A stretch of DNA of 64,000 nucleotides from assembly GCF_003259845.1 (NCBI RefSeq), contig NZ_QLMJ01000007.1, forward strand, positions 274,592 to 338,591, given 5' to 3'. Below, piece by piece: positions 1-8,280 of the stretch. This DNA is from Actinoplanes lutulentus (GTDB lineage: Bacteria; Actinomycetota; Actinomycetes; Mycobacteriales; Micromonosporaceae). Each line of letters starts with the position of its first letter. Position 1 is the first letter of the stretch. Below the pieces are notes generated by a model. The model saw nothing but the letters and a program-made list of their open reading frames with translations, was not told where the DNA came from and did no database searches. The translations under genes were made by a program, and so were the position numbers.

Positions 1-1
1 C

Positions 2-673
2 CGCACGGCCATCATCGCGGCGTCCGGCGGCGGCCGCGTGGCGCTCGAGTTCGCTGTCCGCTGGCCGGACCGGGTGGCCGCTCTCGCGCTGCTCTGCACC
101 GCACTGCGGGGCCACGAGCCGAGCGCCGCGCTGCGCGAGTTCGGCGACCGCGAGGACGCACTGCTGGAAGCGGGCGACGTAGCCGGCGCAACCGACCTCA
201 ACGTCAACCTCTGGCTGGGCCCAGAGGCAGGCGAGGACCAAAAATCTTTGGTACGCACCATGCAACGCAACGCCTTCGACGTCCAGCTAGCCGCCGAAGA
301 GGCCGCACAGGCCGCAGCCCACACAGCCGACCCAGCCACGCCACTCGATGCCCCCGCAGAGCCCACCGTCAGGCCCGCCGCCGAGCCGCATGATGCCGCG
401 GCGCTGTCCTCCGCCGAACCCACTGCGGACGCCGGAGAAGATGCCTCGGGGCCGGCCGCCGCTTTCGCCTCGATCACCGCGCCGGCCCTGCTGATCTCCG
501 GTGCGCACGACCTCCCCGATTTCCACGAGATCGCCGTCCAGCTCGCGAAAACTCTGCCCAACGCCCGCCACCAGGAACTCTCCTGGGCCGGCCACCTGCC
601 AAACCTGGAACGCCCCGACCTGCTGAACCCGATCCTCACCGCCTTCCTCGCGGACCCCGCCACGAAGGGCTAG
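2..673 (+). CDS. Alpha/beta hydrolase, 5' end cut by the window edge
   Basis: C-terminal 223 codons of an alpha/beta-hydrolase-fold protein; the frame is open from base 2, so the true start lies outside. The visible part begins at the nucleophile elbow (AASGGGRVALEF, where Ser is the likely nucleophile), followed by an RWPDRV helix typical of the family. The acid is likely the Asp in ISGAHDLPDF and the base the His in SWAGHLPN. Between them the lid holds an unusual Ala/Pro/Glu-rich low-complexity stretch of roughly 60 residues, with no sequence signature. The substrate cannot be told. It converges on the next gene, and its last codons and stop lie in a 59-bp tandem duplication. Confidence 0.85.
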   Translation, partial: RTAIIAASGGGRVALEFAVRWPDRVAALALLCTALRGHEPSAALREFGDREDALLEAGDVAGATDLNVNLWLGPEAGEDQKSLVRTMQRNAFDVQLAAEEAAQAAAHTADPATPLDAPAEPTVRPAAEPHDAAALSSAEPTADAGEDASGPAAAFASITAPALLISGAHDLPDFHEIAVQLAKTLPNARHQELSWAGHLPNLERPDLLNPILTAFLADPATKG

Positions 674-777
674 ACCCTGCTCCACTCCCGGAGCTGCGCG
701 GCCACCTCGCGGTCGCCGCCACGAGGGACTAGACCTTGCTCCACTCCCGGAGCTGGTCAGCCACCTCGCGGTCGCCG
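660..777. repeat. 59-bp tandem duplication of a convergent 3' junction
   Basis: Two copies, 660-718 and 719-777, with few mismatches. Copy 1 holds the real stop of the upstream hydrolase and, read on the minus strand, a duplicate of the last codons plus stop of the downstream gene (REVAAQLREWSRV-stop). Copy 2 holds the real end of that gene (REVADQLREWSKV-stop) and a decayed copy of the hydrolase end. Confidence 0.9.
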
Positions 778-1463
778 TCGACTCGGATGTCTGCCGGCTC
801 GATCCGGCGGTAGAGCGCGAGCACCAGCTCACTCGCTTTCCCCTGGAGGCGGGTGACCGGGTCGCCGCTGGCGGCCGGGCCGACGGTCACCCCGGCCGGG
901 GACAGGTCGACCGTCCAGGACGGGCCCTCCAGGGCCTGGAACTCGATGCGGGCCGGGCGGTGCGGCCAGGCGCCCAGGGAGCGCAGCGGGACCTCGAGGA
1001 ACTCGCCCACACCGTCGACGGCGATCGCCGCGGGCAGCGGCTCCGGTTTGCCGAGCGCGTCCTGTGCGTCGAACGCGTGGACGGCCGCCTCCTGCACCTG
1101 GTGACGGGCGACCGCACGAACCGTGTGGGGAGCGGCTGAATCCGGCCACCAGGCCCAGCACGGCGCCTCCGGGCCGGTGGCGCGCAGCGCGTCGAGCAGC
1201 AGGGCTGTCGACTCCGCCGACCAGTCCAGGAGGTCGCCGCCGGGCGCGGCCTCCTCACGGGGCGGTGGAGCGGACGGGTCGCCGGCCCGGGCCGCGGCAG
1301 CCCAGAAGCGCTGGACGCGGCCGAGGTGCAGGACCAGGTCACGCACGGACCAGTCAGGACAGCCGGGAACCCGGGCCGTGAGATCGTCGGCGGCCTCCCG
1401 CAGCGCGGCTGACCGAGACTCGATCAGCGACAGCAGCTCGGGAAAGGGCGGTGTCGATGCCAT
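729..1463 (-). CDS. Maleylpyruvate isomerase family, mycothiol-dependent-type enzyme
   Basis: 244 residues of the DinB-like MDMPI family (TIGR03083 type). Members of known function use mycothiol with a zinc ion, but most actinobacterial paralogues have no assigned substrate. The N-terminal four-helix bundle carries the characteristic CPDWSVRDLVLHLGRVQRFW segment, and a second conserved His lies in VARHQVQEAAVHAFDAQ. The C-terminal third matches the MDMPI C-terminal domain. The ATG follows a TAGAAC element by 6 bases and has no ribosome-binding site, so the mRNA is probably leaderless. A second member of the family lies at 36176-36874. The exact reaction is unknown. Confidence 0.8.
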   Translation of the reverse strand: MASTPPFPELLSLIESRSAALREAADDLTARVPGCPDWSVRDLVLHLGRVQRFWAAAARAGDPSAPPPREEAAPGGDLLDWSAESTALLLDALRATGPEAPCWAWWPDSAAPHTVRAVARHQVQEAAVHAFDAQDALGKPEPLPAAIAVDGVGEFLEVPLRSLGAWPHRPARIEFQALEGPSWTVDLSPAGVTVGPAASGDPVTRLQGKASELVLALYRRIEPADIRVDGDREVADQLREWSKV

Positions 1464-1469
1464 GCCACG

Positions 1470-1475
1470 GTTCTA
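1470..1475 (-). promoter_or_regulatory. Putative -10 element (TAGAAC), leaderless start
   Basis: TAGAAC on the minus strand ends 6 bases before the ATG at 1463. No Shine-Dalgarno sequence is present. Confidence 0.45.
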
Positions 1476-1492
1476 TCACCGGGGTACGACAA

Positions 1493-1522
1493 AGGGCGGC
1501 GCGCTTCGCAGCGCACCGCCCT
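1493..1522 (-). terminator. Hairpin terminator of the suf operon
   Basis: 12-bp stem with one mismatch (1493-1504 with 1511-1522) and a 6-base loop, followed on the minus strand by CTTTG. It lies just after the sufT stop. Confidence 0.65.
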
Positions 1523-1536
1523 AATGACGTACGAAA

Positions 1537-2061
1537 TCAGACGTTGAAGCCGAGAGCCCGCAACTGCTCTCGTCCGTCGTCGGTGATCTTGTCGGGGCCC
1601 CACGGCGGCAGCCACACCCAGTTGATCCGGAAGTCCTGCACGAGCCCGCCGCCGGGGCCGGTGGTCAGCGCCTGCCGGGTCTGGTCCTCGATCACGTCGG
1701 TCAGCGGGCAGGCCGCCGACGTCAGCGTCATGTCGAGGGTGACCACGTTGTCGTCGTCGACGTGGGTGCCGTAGACCAGGCCCAGGTCAACCACGTTGAT
1801 GCCGAGCTCGGGGTCGACGACGTCCTTCATCGCTTCCTCGATATCGGCGTGCGACGGCTTGGGCTTGTCCGAGACGGCGACCGCGGCGGGAGCAGCGGCG
1901 GCCTCCGACACGCTGGTGGCCGGAACCTCAACGGGCTCGCCCGCCTCAGCGGCCTCGGCCCGCTCGGAAGCGAGCCAGTTCGGAACCTCGTCGGCAGCCG
2001 CATCGCCCGCAGAACCCTGCGCGGTAGCCACTGTCTGAACAGAATCGGTCTTGTCGCTCAT
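1537..2061 (-). CDS. sufT: SufT/MIP18-type Fe-S assembly factor (DUF59)
   Basis: 174 residues; last gene of the suf operon. The C-terminal ~100 residues form a DUF59/PaaD-like domain (EEAMKDVVDPELGINVVDLG, then TLTSAACPLTDVIEDQ with the conserved reactive Cys). Family members help deliver or mature Fe-S clusters on target proteins. The N-terminal ~70 residues are acidic, Ala-rich and probably disordered. The ATG overlaps the sufU stop in ATGA, which fixes the start and implies translational coupling. Confidence 0.88.
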   Translation of the reverse strand: MSDKTDSVQTVATAQGSAGDAAADEVPNWLASERAEAAEAGEPVEVPATSVSEAAAAPAAVAVSDKPKPSHADIEEAMKDVVDPELGINVVDLGLVYGTHVDDDNVVTLDMTLTSAACPLTDVIEDQTRQALTTGPGGGLVQDFRINWVWLPPWGPDKITDDGREQLRALGFNV

Positions 2062-2510
2062 GCCTTCACCTCCGGGCTCACGCCCACCTCCACGCCGGCG
2101 CGAACCGCCGCGTCCTTGAACGCCATCCACGGCAGCAGGGCGCATTTCACCCGGGCCGGGAACTTCGCGACCCCGGCGAACGCGATGCCGTCGCCGAGCA
2201 CTTCCTCGTCGGGCTCGATCTGGCCGCGGCTCTGCATCAGGTCCACGAAAGCCTGGTGGATCTCCGAGGCCGTCGCCGCGTCCCGCCCCTGGAGCAGCTC
2301 GTGCAGCACCGAGGCCGAGGCCTGGCTGATCGAGCACCCGAGGCCGTCGTACGAAATTTCCGACAAGTCGGAGTTGACCCGAACGGTGATCTCGTCGCCG
2401 CACGTCGGGTTGACGTGGTGCGCCTCCCCGTCGAACGGGTCACGCAGCCCCTTGCCGTGCGGATTCTTGTAGTGATCGAGGATGATCTCCTGGTAGAGCC
2501 CGTCGAGCAT
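2058..2510 (-). CDS. sufU: Fe-S cluster assembly protein SufU
   Basis: 150-residue SufU/IscU-like protein. It receives sulfur from SufS as a zinc-dependent sulfurtransferase partner. The three conserved Cys are visible in NPTCGDEITV, DGLGCSISQAS and ARVKCALLPW, with the Asp of CGD as a zinc ligand. The SufU-type insertion between the second and third Cys is present. The start shares a base with the sufS stop (TGATG) and the stop overlaps the sufT start (ATGA), so all three are co-translated. SufE is absent, as usual for actinobacteria. Confidence 0.95.
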   Translation of the reverse strand: MLDGLYQEIILDHYKNPHGKGLRDPFDGEAHHVNPTCGDEITVRVNSDLSEISYDGLGCSISQASASVLHELLQGRDAATASEIHQAFVDLMQSRGQIEPDEEVLGDGIAFAGVAKFPARVKCALLPWMAFKDAAVRAGVEVGVSPEVKA

Positions 2511-3739
2511 CAGCCGAACACCTTCCGCACCTGGTCGAGACCGCGTGCCAGGGCATCGATCTCGTCCGTCGTCGTGTACAGGTAGAACGAGGCCCGCGTC
2601 ATCGCCGGAACGCTGAAGCGGGAGCAGACCGGCCGCGCGCAGTGGTGGCCGACCCGCACCTCGACACCGAGGGCGTCGAGGATCTGTCCCACGTCGTGAG
2701 GGTGTACCCCATCGACGCCGAACGACACCGTCCCGCCCCGGCCCTCCGTGGTGGCAGGCCCGAAGATCCGCACACCCTTGATGCTGGTCAGCGCGTCCAG
2801 GGCGTACGCCGTGATCGCCTGTTCGTGCTGGTGGATCGCCTCCATGCCCAGCCCGGTCAGGTAATCCACTGCCGCACCGAGGCCGATGGCCTGCGTGATC
2901 GGCGGGGTGCCGGCCTCGAAGCGGGCCGGCGGCGCGGCGTAGGTCGTACCCGTCATGGTGACCGTCTCGATCATCGAGCCGCCGCCGAGGAACGGAGGCA
3001 GCTGCGCGAGAAGGTCGTACCGCCCCCACAGGACACCGATGCCGGTCGGGCCGACCATCTTGTGCCCGGTGAAGGCGATCAGGTCGGCGCCGAGCTCGGC
3101 CACGTTGATCGGCAGGTGCGGGACGGACTGCGAGCAGTCCAGAACCAGCAGAGCGCCGACCTCACGGGCCCGAGCGGAGATAGCCGAAATATCGTTGATC
3201 GTCCCGAGAACATTGGACATGTGCACCAACGACACGATCTTGGTGCGCGAGGTGATCAACTCGTCGAGCCCCGACTCGTCCAGCCGCCCCTCATCCGTGA
3301 TCCCGAACCAGCGCAGAGTCGCGCCGGTCCGCTCACAGAGCAGCTGCCAGGGAACCAGGTTCGAGTGGTGCTCCATCTCGGAGACGACCACCTCGTCACC
3401 CGGCCCGAGCCGCAAATGCTGCCCGGCCGAGTGCGCGACCAGGTTCAGCGCCTCGGTGGAGTTCTTGGTGAAGACCACCTCGTCCGGGCTCGCCGCACCG
3501 ATGAAGGCGGCGATGCGAGCCCGCGCGCCCTCATAGGCCTCGGTCGACTCGGTGCCGAGCGTGTGCACGGAGCGGGACACGTTGCCGTTGTACCGCTCCT
3601 GGTGCGCGCGCATGACGTCGAGCACCTGCACAGGTTTCTGCGAGGTGTTGGCGCTGTCCAAGTAGACCAGCGGGTGGCCGTTGACCTCCCGCTCGAAGAT
3701 CGGGAAGTCCTTACGGACCTGCTCGACGTCGAAGCTCAT
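2510..3739 (-). CDS. sufS: Cysteine desulfurase SufS
   Basis: 409-residue PLP enzyme (class V aminotransferase fold) that releases sulfur from L-cysteine as a persulfide and passes it to SufU. The PLP lysine is in FTGHKMVGPTGIGVLWG. The catalytic Cys is in RVGHHCARPVC near the C-terminus, the short-loop arrangement of type II desulfurases. The N-terminus (VRKDFPIFEREVNGHPLVYLD) is typical. A GGGAG ribosome-binding site precedes the ATG. A 20-base gap separates it from sufC upstream, and it overlaps sufU downstream. Confidence 0.96.
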   Translation of the reverse strand: MSFDVEQVRKDFPIFEREVNGHPLVYLDSANTSQKPVQVLDVMRAHQERYNGNVSRSVHTLGTESTEAYEGARARIAAFIGAASPDEVVFTKNSTEALNLVAHSAGQHLRLGPGDEVVVSEMEHHSNLVPWQLLCERTGATLRWFGITDEGRLDESGLDELITSRTKIVSLVHMSNVLGTINDISAISARAREVGALLVLDCSQSVPHLPINVAELGADLIAFTGHKMVGPTGIGVLWGRYDLLAQLPPFLGGGSMIETVTMTGTTYAAPPARFEAGTPPITQAIGLGAAVDYLTGLGMEAIHQHEQAITAYALDALTSIKGVRIFGPATTEGRGGTVSFGVDGVHPHDVGQILDALGVEVRVGHHCARPVCSRFSVPAMTRASFYLYTTTDEIDALARGLDQVRKVFG

Positions 3740-3759
3740 CTTTATCGACTCCCAGCGAA

Positions 3760-4518
3760 TCAGGCGCGGGTCAGGAACTTCTCGTAACCCTCGACCTCGA
3801 GCCGCTCGGCCAGCTCCGGGCCGCCCTCTTCGACGATCTTGCCGCCGACGAAGACGTGCACGAAGTCCGGCTTGATGTAGCGGAGGATCCGGGTGTAGTG
3901 GGTGATCAGCAGGAAGCCGGTCTCGCCGGTCGCGCGGACCCGGTTCACGCCCTCGCTGACGATCCGCAGCGCGTCGATGTCGAGGCCGGAGTCGGTCTCG
4001 TCGAGGATCGCGATCTTCGGCTTCAGCAGCTCGAGCTGCATGATCTCGTGACGCTTCTTCTCACCACCGGAGAAGCCCTCGTTCACGTTGCGCTGTGCGA
4101 ACGCGGGGTCCATCTGCAGCTTCTCCATGGCGCCGCGCAGCTCGCCGGCCCAGGTACGCAGCTTCGGCGCCTCGCCGTCGATCGCGGTCTTCGCGGTACG
4201 CAGGAAGTTCGCCACCGAGACACCGGGGACCTCGACCGGGTACTGCATCGCCAGGAAGAGTCCGGCCCGGGCGCGCTCGTCGACGCTCAGCTCGTGGACG
4301 TCCACGCCGTCCAGGGTGACCGAACCACCGGTGATCTCGTACTTCGGGTGGCCCGCGATGGAGTACGCCAGGGTCGACTTGCCGGAGCCGTTCGGACCCA
4401 TGATCGCGTGGGTCTCGCCGGCTTTCACGGTGAGGTCGACACCGGCCAGGATCGGCTTCAGCTCGCCCTCGGGCAGCTTCACCGAAACCTGCAGGTCACG
4501 GATCTCCAGGGTGCTCAC
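3760..4518 (-). CDS. sufC: Fe-S assembly ATPase SufC
   Basis: 252-residue ABC-type ATPase of the cytoplasmic SufBCD scaffold. Walker A is GPNGSGKST, the signature is SGGEKKRHEIMQ, Walker B is IAILDETDSGLD and the switch His is in LLITHYTRIL. It has no membrane partner, which separates it from transporter ATPases. The GTG start overlaps the stop of the Rieske-type gene (GTGA). Confidence 0.97.
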   Translation of the reverse strand: MSTLEIRDLQVSVKLPEGELKPILAGVDLTVKAGETHAIMGPNGSGKSTLAYSIAGHPKYEITGGSVTLDGVDVHELSVDERARAGLFLAMQYPVEVPGVSVANFLRTAKTAIDGEAPKLRTWAGELRGAMEKLQMDPAFAQRNVNEGFSGGEKKRHEIMQLELLKPKIAILDETDSGLDIDALRIVSEGVNRVRATGETGFLLITHYTRILRYIKPDFVHVFVGGKIVEEGGPELAERLEVEGYEKFLTRA

Positions 4519-4847
4519 GGCTCTACTCCATTACTCGGTGTCGTCGAAACGTAGATGTCGCCGTCGCGGATCTCGACGGGGTAGACCGCCACTGAATCGA
4601 TGGCGGGTGGTCCGGAGGGTTCACCGGTGCGCAGGTCGAAGCGGGAGCCGTGCAGCCAGCACTCGAGAGTGCAGCCGTCCACCTCTCCTTCGGAGAGTGC
4701 CACGGAGGCGTGACTGCACTCGTCACGCACCGCATAGAAGTTGTCGTCGTCGGCGTGCACGACCGCGACCTCGACACCGTCGACCTCCACCTGGAGGGCG
4801 GTGCCTTTGGCCACGTCGGTCACCGGTCCGACGTACTCGAAATCCAC
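4515..4847 (-). CDS. Rieske-type [2Fe-2S] ferredoxin of the suf operon
   Basis: 110-residue Rieske-domain protein with the ligand pairs C-S-H and C-W-L-H (CSHASVALSEGEVDG and CTLECWLHGSRFD). It resembles the ferredoxin subunits of ring-hydroxylating dioxygenases. In actinobacteria such a gene is regularly embedded between sufD and sufC, and a redox role in cluster assembly is inferred from context only. The GTG shares a base with the sufD stop (TAGTG), and the stop overlaps the sufC start, so it is an integral operon member. Confidence 0.92.
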   Translation of the reverse strand: MDFEYVGPVTDVAKGTALQVEVDGVEVAVVHADDDNFYAVRDECSHASVALSEGEVDGCTLECWLHGSRFDLRTGEPSGPPAIDSVAVYPVEIRDGDIYVSTTPSNGVEP

Positions 4848-5974
4848 TATGAACCGGCCTCGACCAGACGAGCCTCGATGGTGTCGCCGAGGCGCTCACG
4901 CAGCCCCTCGACCGGGATCTTGTTGATCAGCTCGGCGAAGAAGCCGCGAACCACCAGCTTGCGGGCCTCACCCTCGGGGATACCGCGGGCCATCAGGTAG
5001 AACAGCTGCTCGTCGTCGAAACGACCGGTCGCGCTCGCGTGCCCGGCGCCGGCAACCTCGCCGGTCTCGATCTCCAGGTTCGGCACCGAGTCGGCCCGTG
5101 CCCCATCGGTGAGGATGAGGTTGCGGTTGATCTCGTACGTGTCGGTGCCGGTCGCAGTCGCCCGGATCAGCACGTCGCCGACCCAGACGGTGTGCGCCGA
5201 CGCGCCCTGCAGCGCGCCGCGGTAACCCACGTTGCTGCGGCAGTCCGGCGCACTGTGGTCGACGAGCTGCCGGTGCTCCTGGTGCTGGCCGGCGGTCGCG
5301 AAGTAGAGGCCGAACAGCTCGGCGTCGCCGCCGCGTCCGGCGTACTCAACGCTGGTGAACTGGCGTACCAGATCTCCGCCAAGGGTGACCTGCAGGTGCT
5401 GGACGTGCGCGTCCTTGCCGACCCGGATCTTGACGTGCTGGGCCTGGACCGCGTCGCGGTCCCATTCCGCGAGGGTGATGAACGTCAGCTGAGCGCTGTC
5501 GCCGACCACGACCTCGATGTTGTCAGCGAGCGTGACCGAGCCGGACTGCTCCAGGATGATCGTGGCCTTGGCGAAGTTGCCCACCTTCACGAAGGTGCGC
5601 GCCGCCGCGGCGTCGCCGCCCTTGCCGACCAGGCGGATCACCGCGGCCTCGGCAGGCTCGGCCTCGGCCGCCACCTCGATCACGGTGACGCCGGCGGCCG
5701 AGCCGTACGCGAGAGCGCTGACCCGGTCGAACGGCGTGAGCACCGGGTCGACGTCGTCGGCGGTCGAGACCGTCACGCCGTCCGGCAGGTCGCCGAACTC
5801 GACGCTCGGCGCCGCGCCGGTCAGCGACGTGGCCTTGACCAGGTCACCGAGCCGCTTGAGCGGGGTGAAGCGCCACTCCTCCTCCAGGCCGTTCAGGGCC
5901 GGGAAGTCGGTGACGTCGAAGGAGCGCAGCACCTGCGACTTGGTGCTCGGCGGGGCGATGGCCTCGGTTGTCAT
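4847..5974 (-). CDS. sufD: Fe-S assembly scaffold SufD
   Basis: 375-residue SufB/SufD-family protein that pairs with SufB on SufC to form the scaffold. The family core is present: a beta-helix of short repeats in the middle, then DHSAPDCRSNVGYRGAL and the C-terminal signature near DDEQLFYLMARGI, with ARKLVVRGFF following. An AAGGAAGAG ribosome-binding site precedes the ATG. Forty-four bases separate it from sufB upstream. Confidence 0.95.
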   Translation of the reverse strand: MTTEAIAPPSTKSQVLRSFDVTDFPALNGLEEEWRFTPLKRLGDLVKATSLTGAAPSVEFGDLPDGVTVSTADDVDPVLTPFDRVSALAYGSAAGVTVIEVAAEAEPAEAAVIRLVGKGGDAAAARTFVKVGNFAKATIILEQSGSVTLADNIEVVVGDSAQLTFITLAEWDRDAVQAQHVKIRVGKDAHVQHLQVTLGGDLVRQFTSVEYAGRGGDAELFGLYFATAGQHQEHRQLVDHSAPDCRSNVGYRGALQGASAHTVWVGDVLIRATATGTDTYEINRNLILTDGARADSVPNLEIETGEVAGAGHASATGRFDDEQLFYLMARGIPEGEARKLVVRGFFAELINKIPVEGLRERLGDTIEARLVEAGS

Positions 5975-6018
5975 CTCTTCCTTATGTCCGCTTTGTTCGC
6001 TTCGGGAGGGCCGGGTGA

Positions 6019-7440
6019 TTAACCCACGGCCCCTTCCATCTGGAGCTCGATCAGGCGGTTCAGCTCGAGCGCGTACTCCATCGGGAGCTCCTTGGCGATC
6101 GGCTCGATGAAGCCACGCACGATCATCGCCATCGCCTCGTCCTCAGTGAGGCCACGGCTCATCAGGTAGAAGAGCTGGTCCTCGCTGACCTTGGAGACGG
6201 TCGCCTCGTGACCCATGTTCACGTCGTCCTCGCGGATGTCGACGTACGGGTACGTGTCCGAGCGGGAGATCGTGTCGACCAGGAGCGCGTCGCACTTGAC
6301 CGTGCTCTTCGAGCTCGACGAGCCCTCCAGCACCTGGACCAGGCCGCGGTACGACGTCCGGCCACCACCACGGGCGATCGACTTCGAGATGATCGTCGAC
6401 GAGGTGTGCGGCGCGGCGTGCACCATCTTGGCGCCGGAGTCCTGGTGCTGACCCTCGCCGGCCATGGCGATCGAGAGAACCTCGCCCTTGGCGTGCGCGC
6501 CGGTCATGTAGACCGCCGGGTACTTCATCGTCACCTTGGAGCCGATGTTGCCGTCGACCCACTCCATGGTCGCGCCCTCTTCGCAGGTGGCGCGCTTGGT
6601 GACCAGGTTGTAGACGTTGTTCGACCAGTTCTGGATGGTCGTGTACCGAACGCGGGCGTTCTTCTTCACCACGATCTCGACGACCGCCGAGTGCAGCGAG
6701 TCGGACGAGTAGATCGGGGCGGTGCAGCCCTCGACGTAGTGGATGTAGCTGCCCTCGTCGGCGATGATCAGCGTCCGCTCGAACTGGCCCATGTTCTCGG
6801 TGTTGATCCGGAAGTAGGCCTGCAGCGGGATGTCGACGTGCACACCCTTCGGCACGTAGATGAACGAGCCGCCGGACCACACGCTGGTGTTCAGCGCGGC
6901 GAACTTGTTGTCGCCGACCGGGATGACGGTGCCGAAGTACTCCTTGAAGAGTTCCTCGTGCTCCCGCAGCGCGGTGTCGGTGTCCAGGAAGAGCACGCCC
7001 TGCTGCTCGAGGTCCTCACGGATCGCGTGGTAGACGACCTCGGACTCGTACTGCGCGGCGACGCCGGAGACCAGACGCTGCTTCTCCGCCTCGGGGATGC
7101 CGAGGCGGTCGTACGTCGCCTTGATGTCCGCGGGCAGGTCATCCCAGGTGGCGGCCTGCTTCTCGGTGGAGCGCACGAAGTACTTGATGTTCTGGAAGTC
7201 GATGCCGGTGAGGTCGGCGCCCCAGTTCGGCATGGGCTTGCGGTCGAACAGCCGCAGACCCTTCAGGCGCAGGTCGAGCATCCACTGGGGCTCGCTCTTC
7301 AGCGCCGAGATGTTGCGCACCACCGCTTCGGACAGTCCGCGCTGAGCCGTGGCGCCAGCCGTGTCGGTGTCGGCCCAGCCGTACTCGTACCGACCCAGAG
7401 CGGCGAGGTGCTCTTCCTGAGTGACGATCTGGTCAGTCAT
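6019..7440 (-). CDS. sufB: Fe-S assembly scaffold SufB
   Basis: 473 residues, the usual SufB length. Recognisable segments are YFVRSTEKQAATWDDLP, SGGSFIYVPKGVHVDIPLQA, YVEGCTAPIYSSDSLHSAVV and the C-terminal EDQLFYLMSRGLTEDEAM. SufB is the subunit on which the nascent cluster forms. The protein is uninterrupted, so there is no intein, unlike mycobacterial SufB. The ATG overlaps the sufR stop (ATGA). Confidence 0.97.
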   Translation of the reverse strand: MTDQIVTQEEHLAALGRYEYGWADTDTAGATAQRGLSEAVVRNISALKSEPQWMLDLRLKGLRLFDRKPMPNWGADLTGIDFQNIKYFVRSTEKQAATWDDLPADIKATYDRLGIPEAEKQRLVSGVAAQYESEVVYHAIREDLEQQGVLFLDTDTALREHEELFKEYFGTVIPVGDNKFAALNTSVWSGGSFIYVPKGVHVDIPLQAYFRINTENMGQFERTLIIADEGSYIHYVEGCTAPIYSSDSLHSAVVEIVVKKNARVRYTTIQNWSNNVYNLVTKRATCEEGATMEWVDGNIGSKVTMKYPAVYMTGAHAKGEVLSIAMAGEGQHQDSGAKMVHAAPHTSSTIISKSIARGGGRTSYRGLVQVLEGSSSSKSTVKCDALLVDTISRSDTYPYVDIREDDVNMGHEATVSKVSEDQLFYLMSRGLTEDEAMAMIVRGFIEPIAKELPMEYALELNRLIELQMEGAVG

Positions 7441-8165
7441 GTATCTGTCCTAACCGTGATTGCGGTGGTTACACATGATGAGGCGGGAATGTGCGTTGTA
7501 CACACCCCGTCACCGTGGGCGATGGTGGCGAGACGCTGGACGTGGGTGCCGACGAGCCGGGAGATGACTTCGGTCTCGGCGTCGCACAGCTGAGGAAACT
7601 CGGCAGCCACGTGAGCCACCGGGCAGTGATGCTGGCACAGCTGCCCACCGGACGCGATCGTGGTCGCGCTGGCAGCGTAACCCTCGGCGGTCAATGCGTC
7701 GGCGAGTGCCTCGGCCCGCGCCATCGGATCGGACCCGGCAGACAAAATAGCGGCTTGCAGACGCTCCTCGAGCGCCTGGACCTGGGCTGCAGCGAACGCG
7801 CTCAACGCTTCCGGACCGTGCTGCTCGGCGATCCATCGCAGCGCGGCGGTGGCGATGCCGTCGTAGTGGTGCGGGTTGTTGCGGTCGTCGCGGCCGGCGG
7901 CCGTGAGAACGAATGCCTTGGCCGGTCTGCCTCGTCCACGAGGTTTGTCCCGGCGCAGCTCGCGCGTCTCCACGAGATCCTCGGCGAGCATGGCGTCGAG
8001 GTGCTTGCGAATGGCGGCCGGACTCAAGCCTAGCTCGGCTCCCAGCTCCGCCGCGGTGGCCGCGCCACGCTCCAGGAGCAGGCGGGCGACACGGTCCCGG
8101 GTGCGCCCGTCCGAGGCGGTGGCGGACGCCACCACGCTCGTCGGTATCAACACCAGGTTTTTCAC
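7437..8165 (-). CDS. sufR: Fe-S-sensing regulator of the suf operon, SufR-like
   Basis: 242-residue ArsR/DeoR-like winged-helix protein that opens the operon. The DNA-binding part is RDRVARLLLERGAATAAELG through SPAAIRKHLDAMLAEDLVETRE, with an RGRPAK wing. Near the C-terminus, three Cys in CQHHCPVAHVAAEFPQLCD look like the Fe-S ligands of SufR proteins. Known SufR proteins repress suf while holding a cluster. I chose the GTG at 8165 because a TAACGT -10 element ends 7 bases before it (leaderless), and the frame upstream shows no family similarity. The stop overlaps the sufB start. Confidence 0.88.
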   Translation of the reverse strand: MKNLVLIPTSVVASATASDGRTRDRVARLLLERGAATAAELGAELGLSPAAIRKHLDAMLAEDLVETRELRRDKPRGRGRPAKAFVLTAAGRDDRNNPHHYDGIATAALRWIAEQHGPEALSAFAAAQVQALEERLQAAILSAGSDPMARAEALADALTAEGYAASATTIASGGQLCQHHCPVAHVAAEFPQLCDAETEVISRLVGTHVQRLATIAHGDGVCTTHIPASSCVTTAITVRTDT

Positions 8166-8172
8166 TACGGCA

Positions 8173-8178
8173 ACGTTA
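8173..8178 (-). promoter_or_regulatory. Putative -10 element of the suf operon (TAACGT)
   Basis: TAACGT on the minus strand, 7 bases from the GTG of sufR. It lies in the 115-base divergent region shared with ctaA. Confidence 0.4.
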
Positions 8179-8267
8179 CGTATTTCCGCGAGGGCCCGCA
8201 AACCAAACCCCGGTGATCCACCACACCGGTGACCGGAGCTGCCAAAATTCGTGTCGTACCCCGCGCG

Positions 8268-8273
8268 TACGAT
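8268..8273 (+). promoter_or_regulatory. Putative -10 element of ctaA (TACGAT)
   Basis: TACGAT ends 7 bases before the GTG at 8281, which suggests a leaderless transcript and supports that start over the GTG at 8251. Confidence 0.4.
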
Positions 8274-8280
8274 CCGTCGC

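Noticed and set aside
6019..7440. Intein in SufB, as in mycobacteria
   Set aside because: The protein is of normal length and contiguous, with no intein blocks.
8210..8229. CCGGTG-8-CACCGG inverted repeat between sufR and ctaA as a SufR operator
   Set aside because: Such GC inverted repeats are common by chance here, and it does not match the operator motifs I recall for SufR. Without relatives or binding data it cannot be called.
8251..8280. Upstream GTG (8251) as the ctaA start
   Set aside because: The added ten residues are polar and overlap the putative -10 element; GTG 8281 gives the typical N-terminus.
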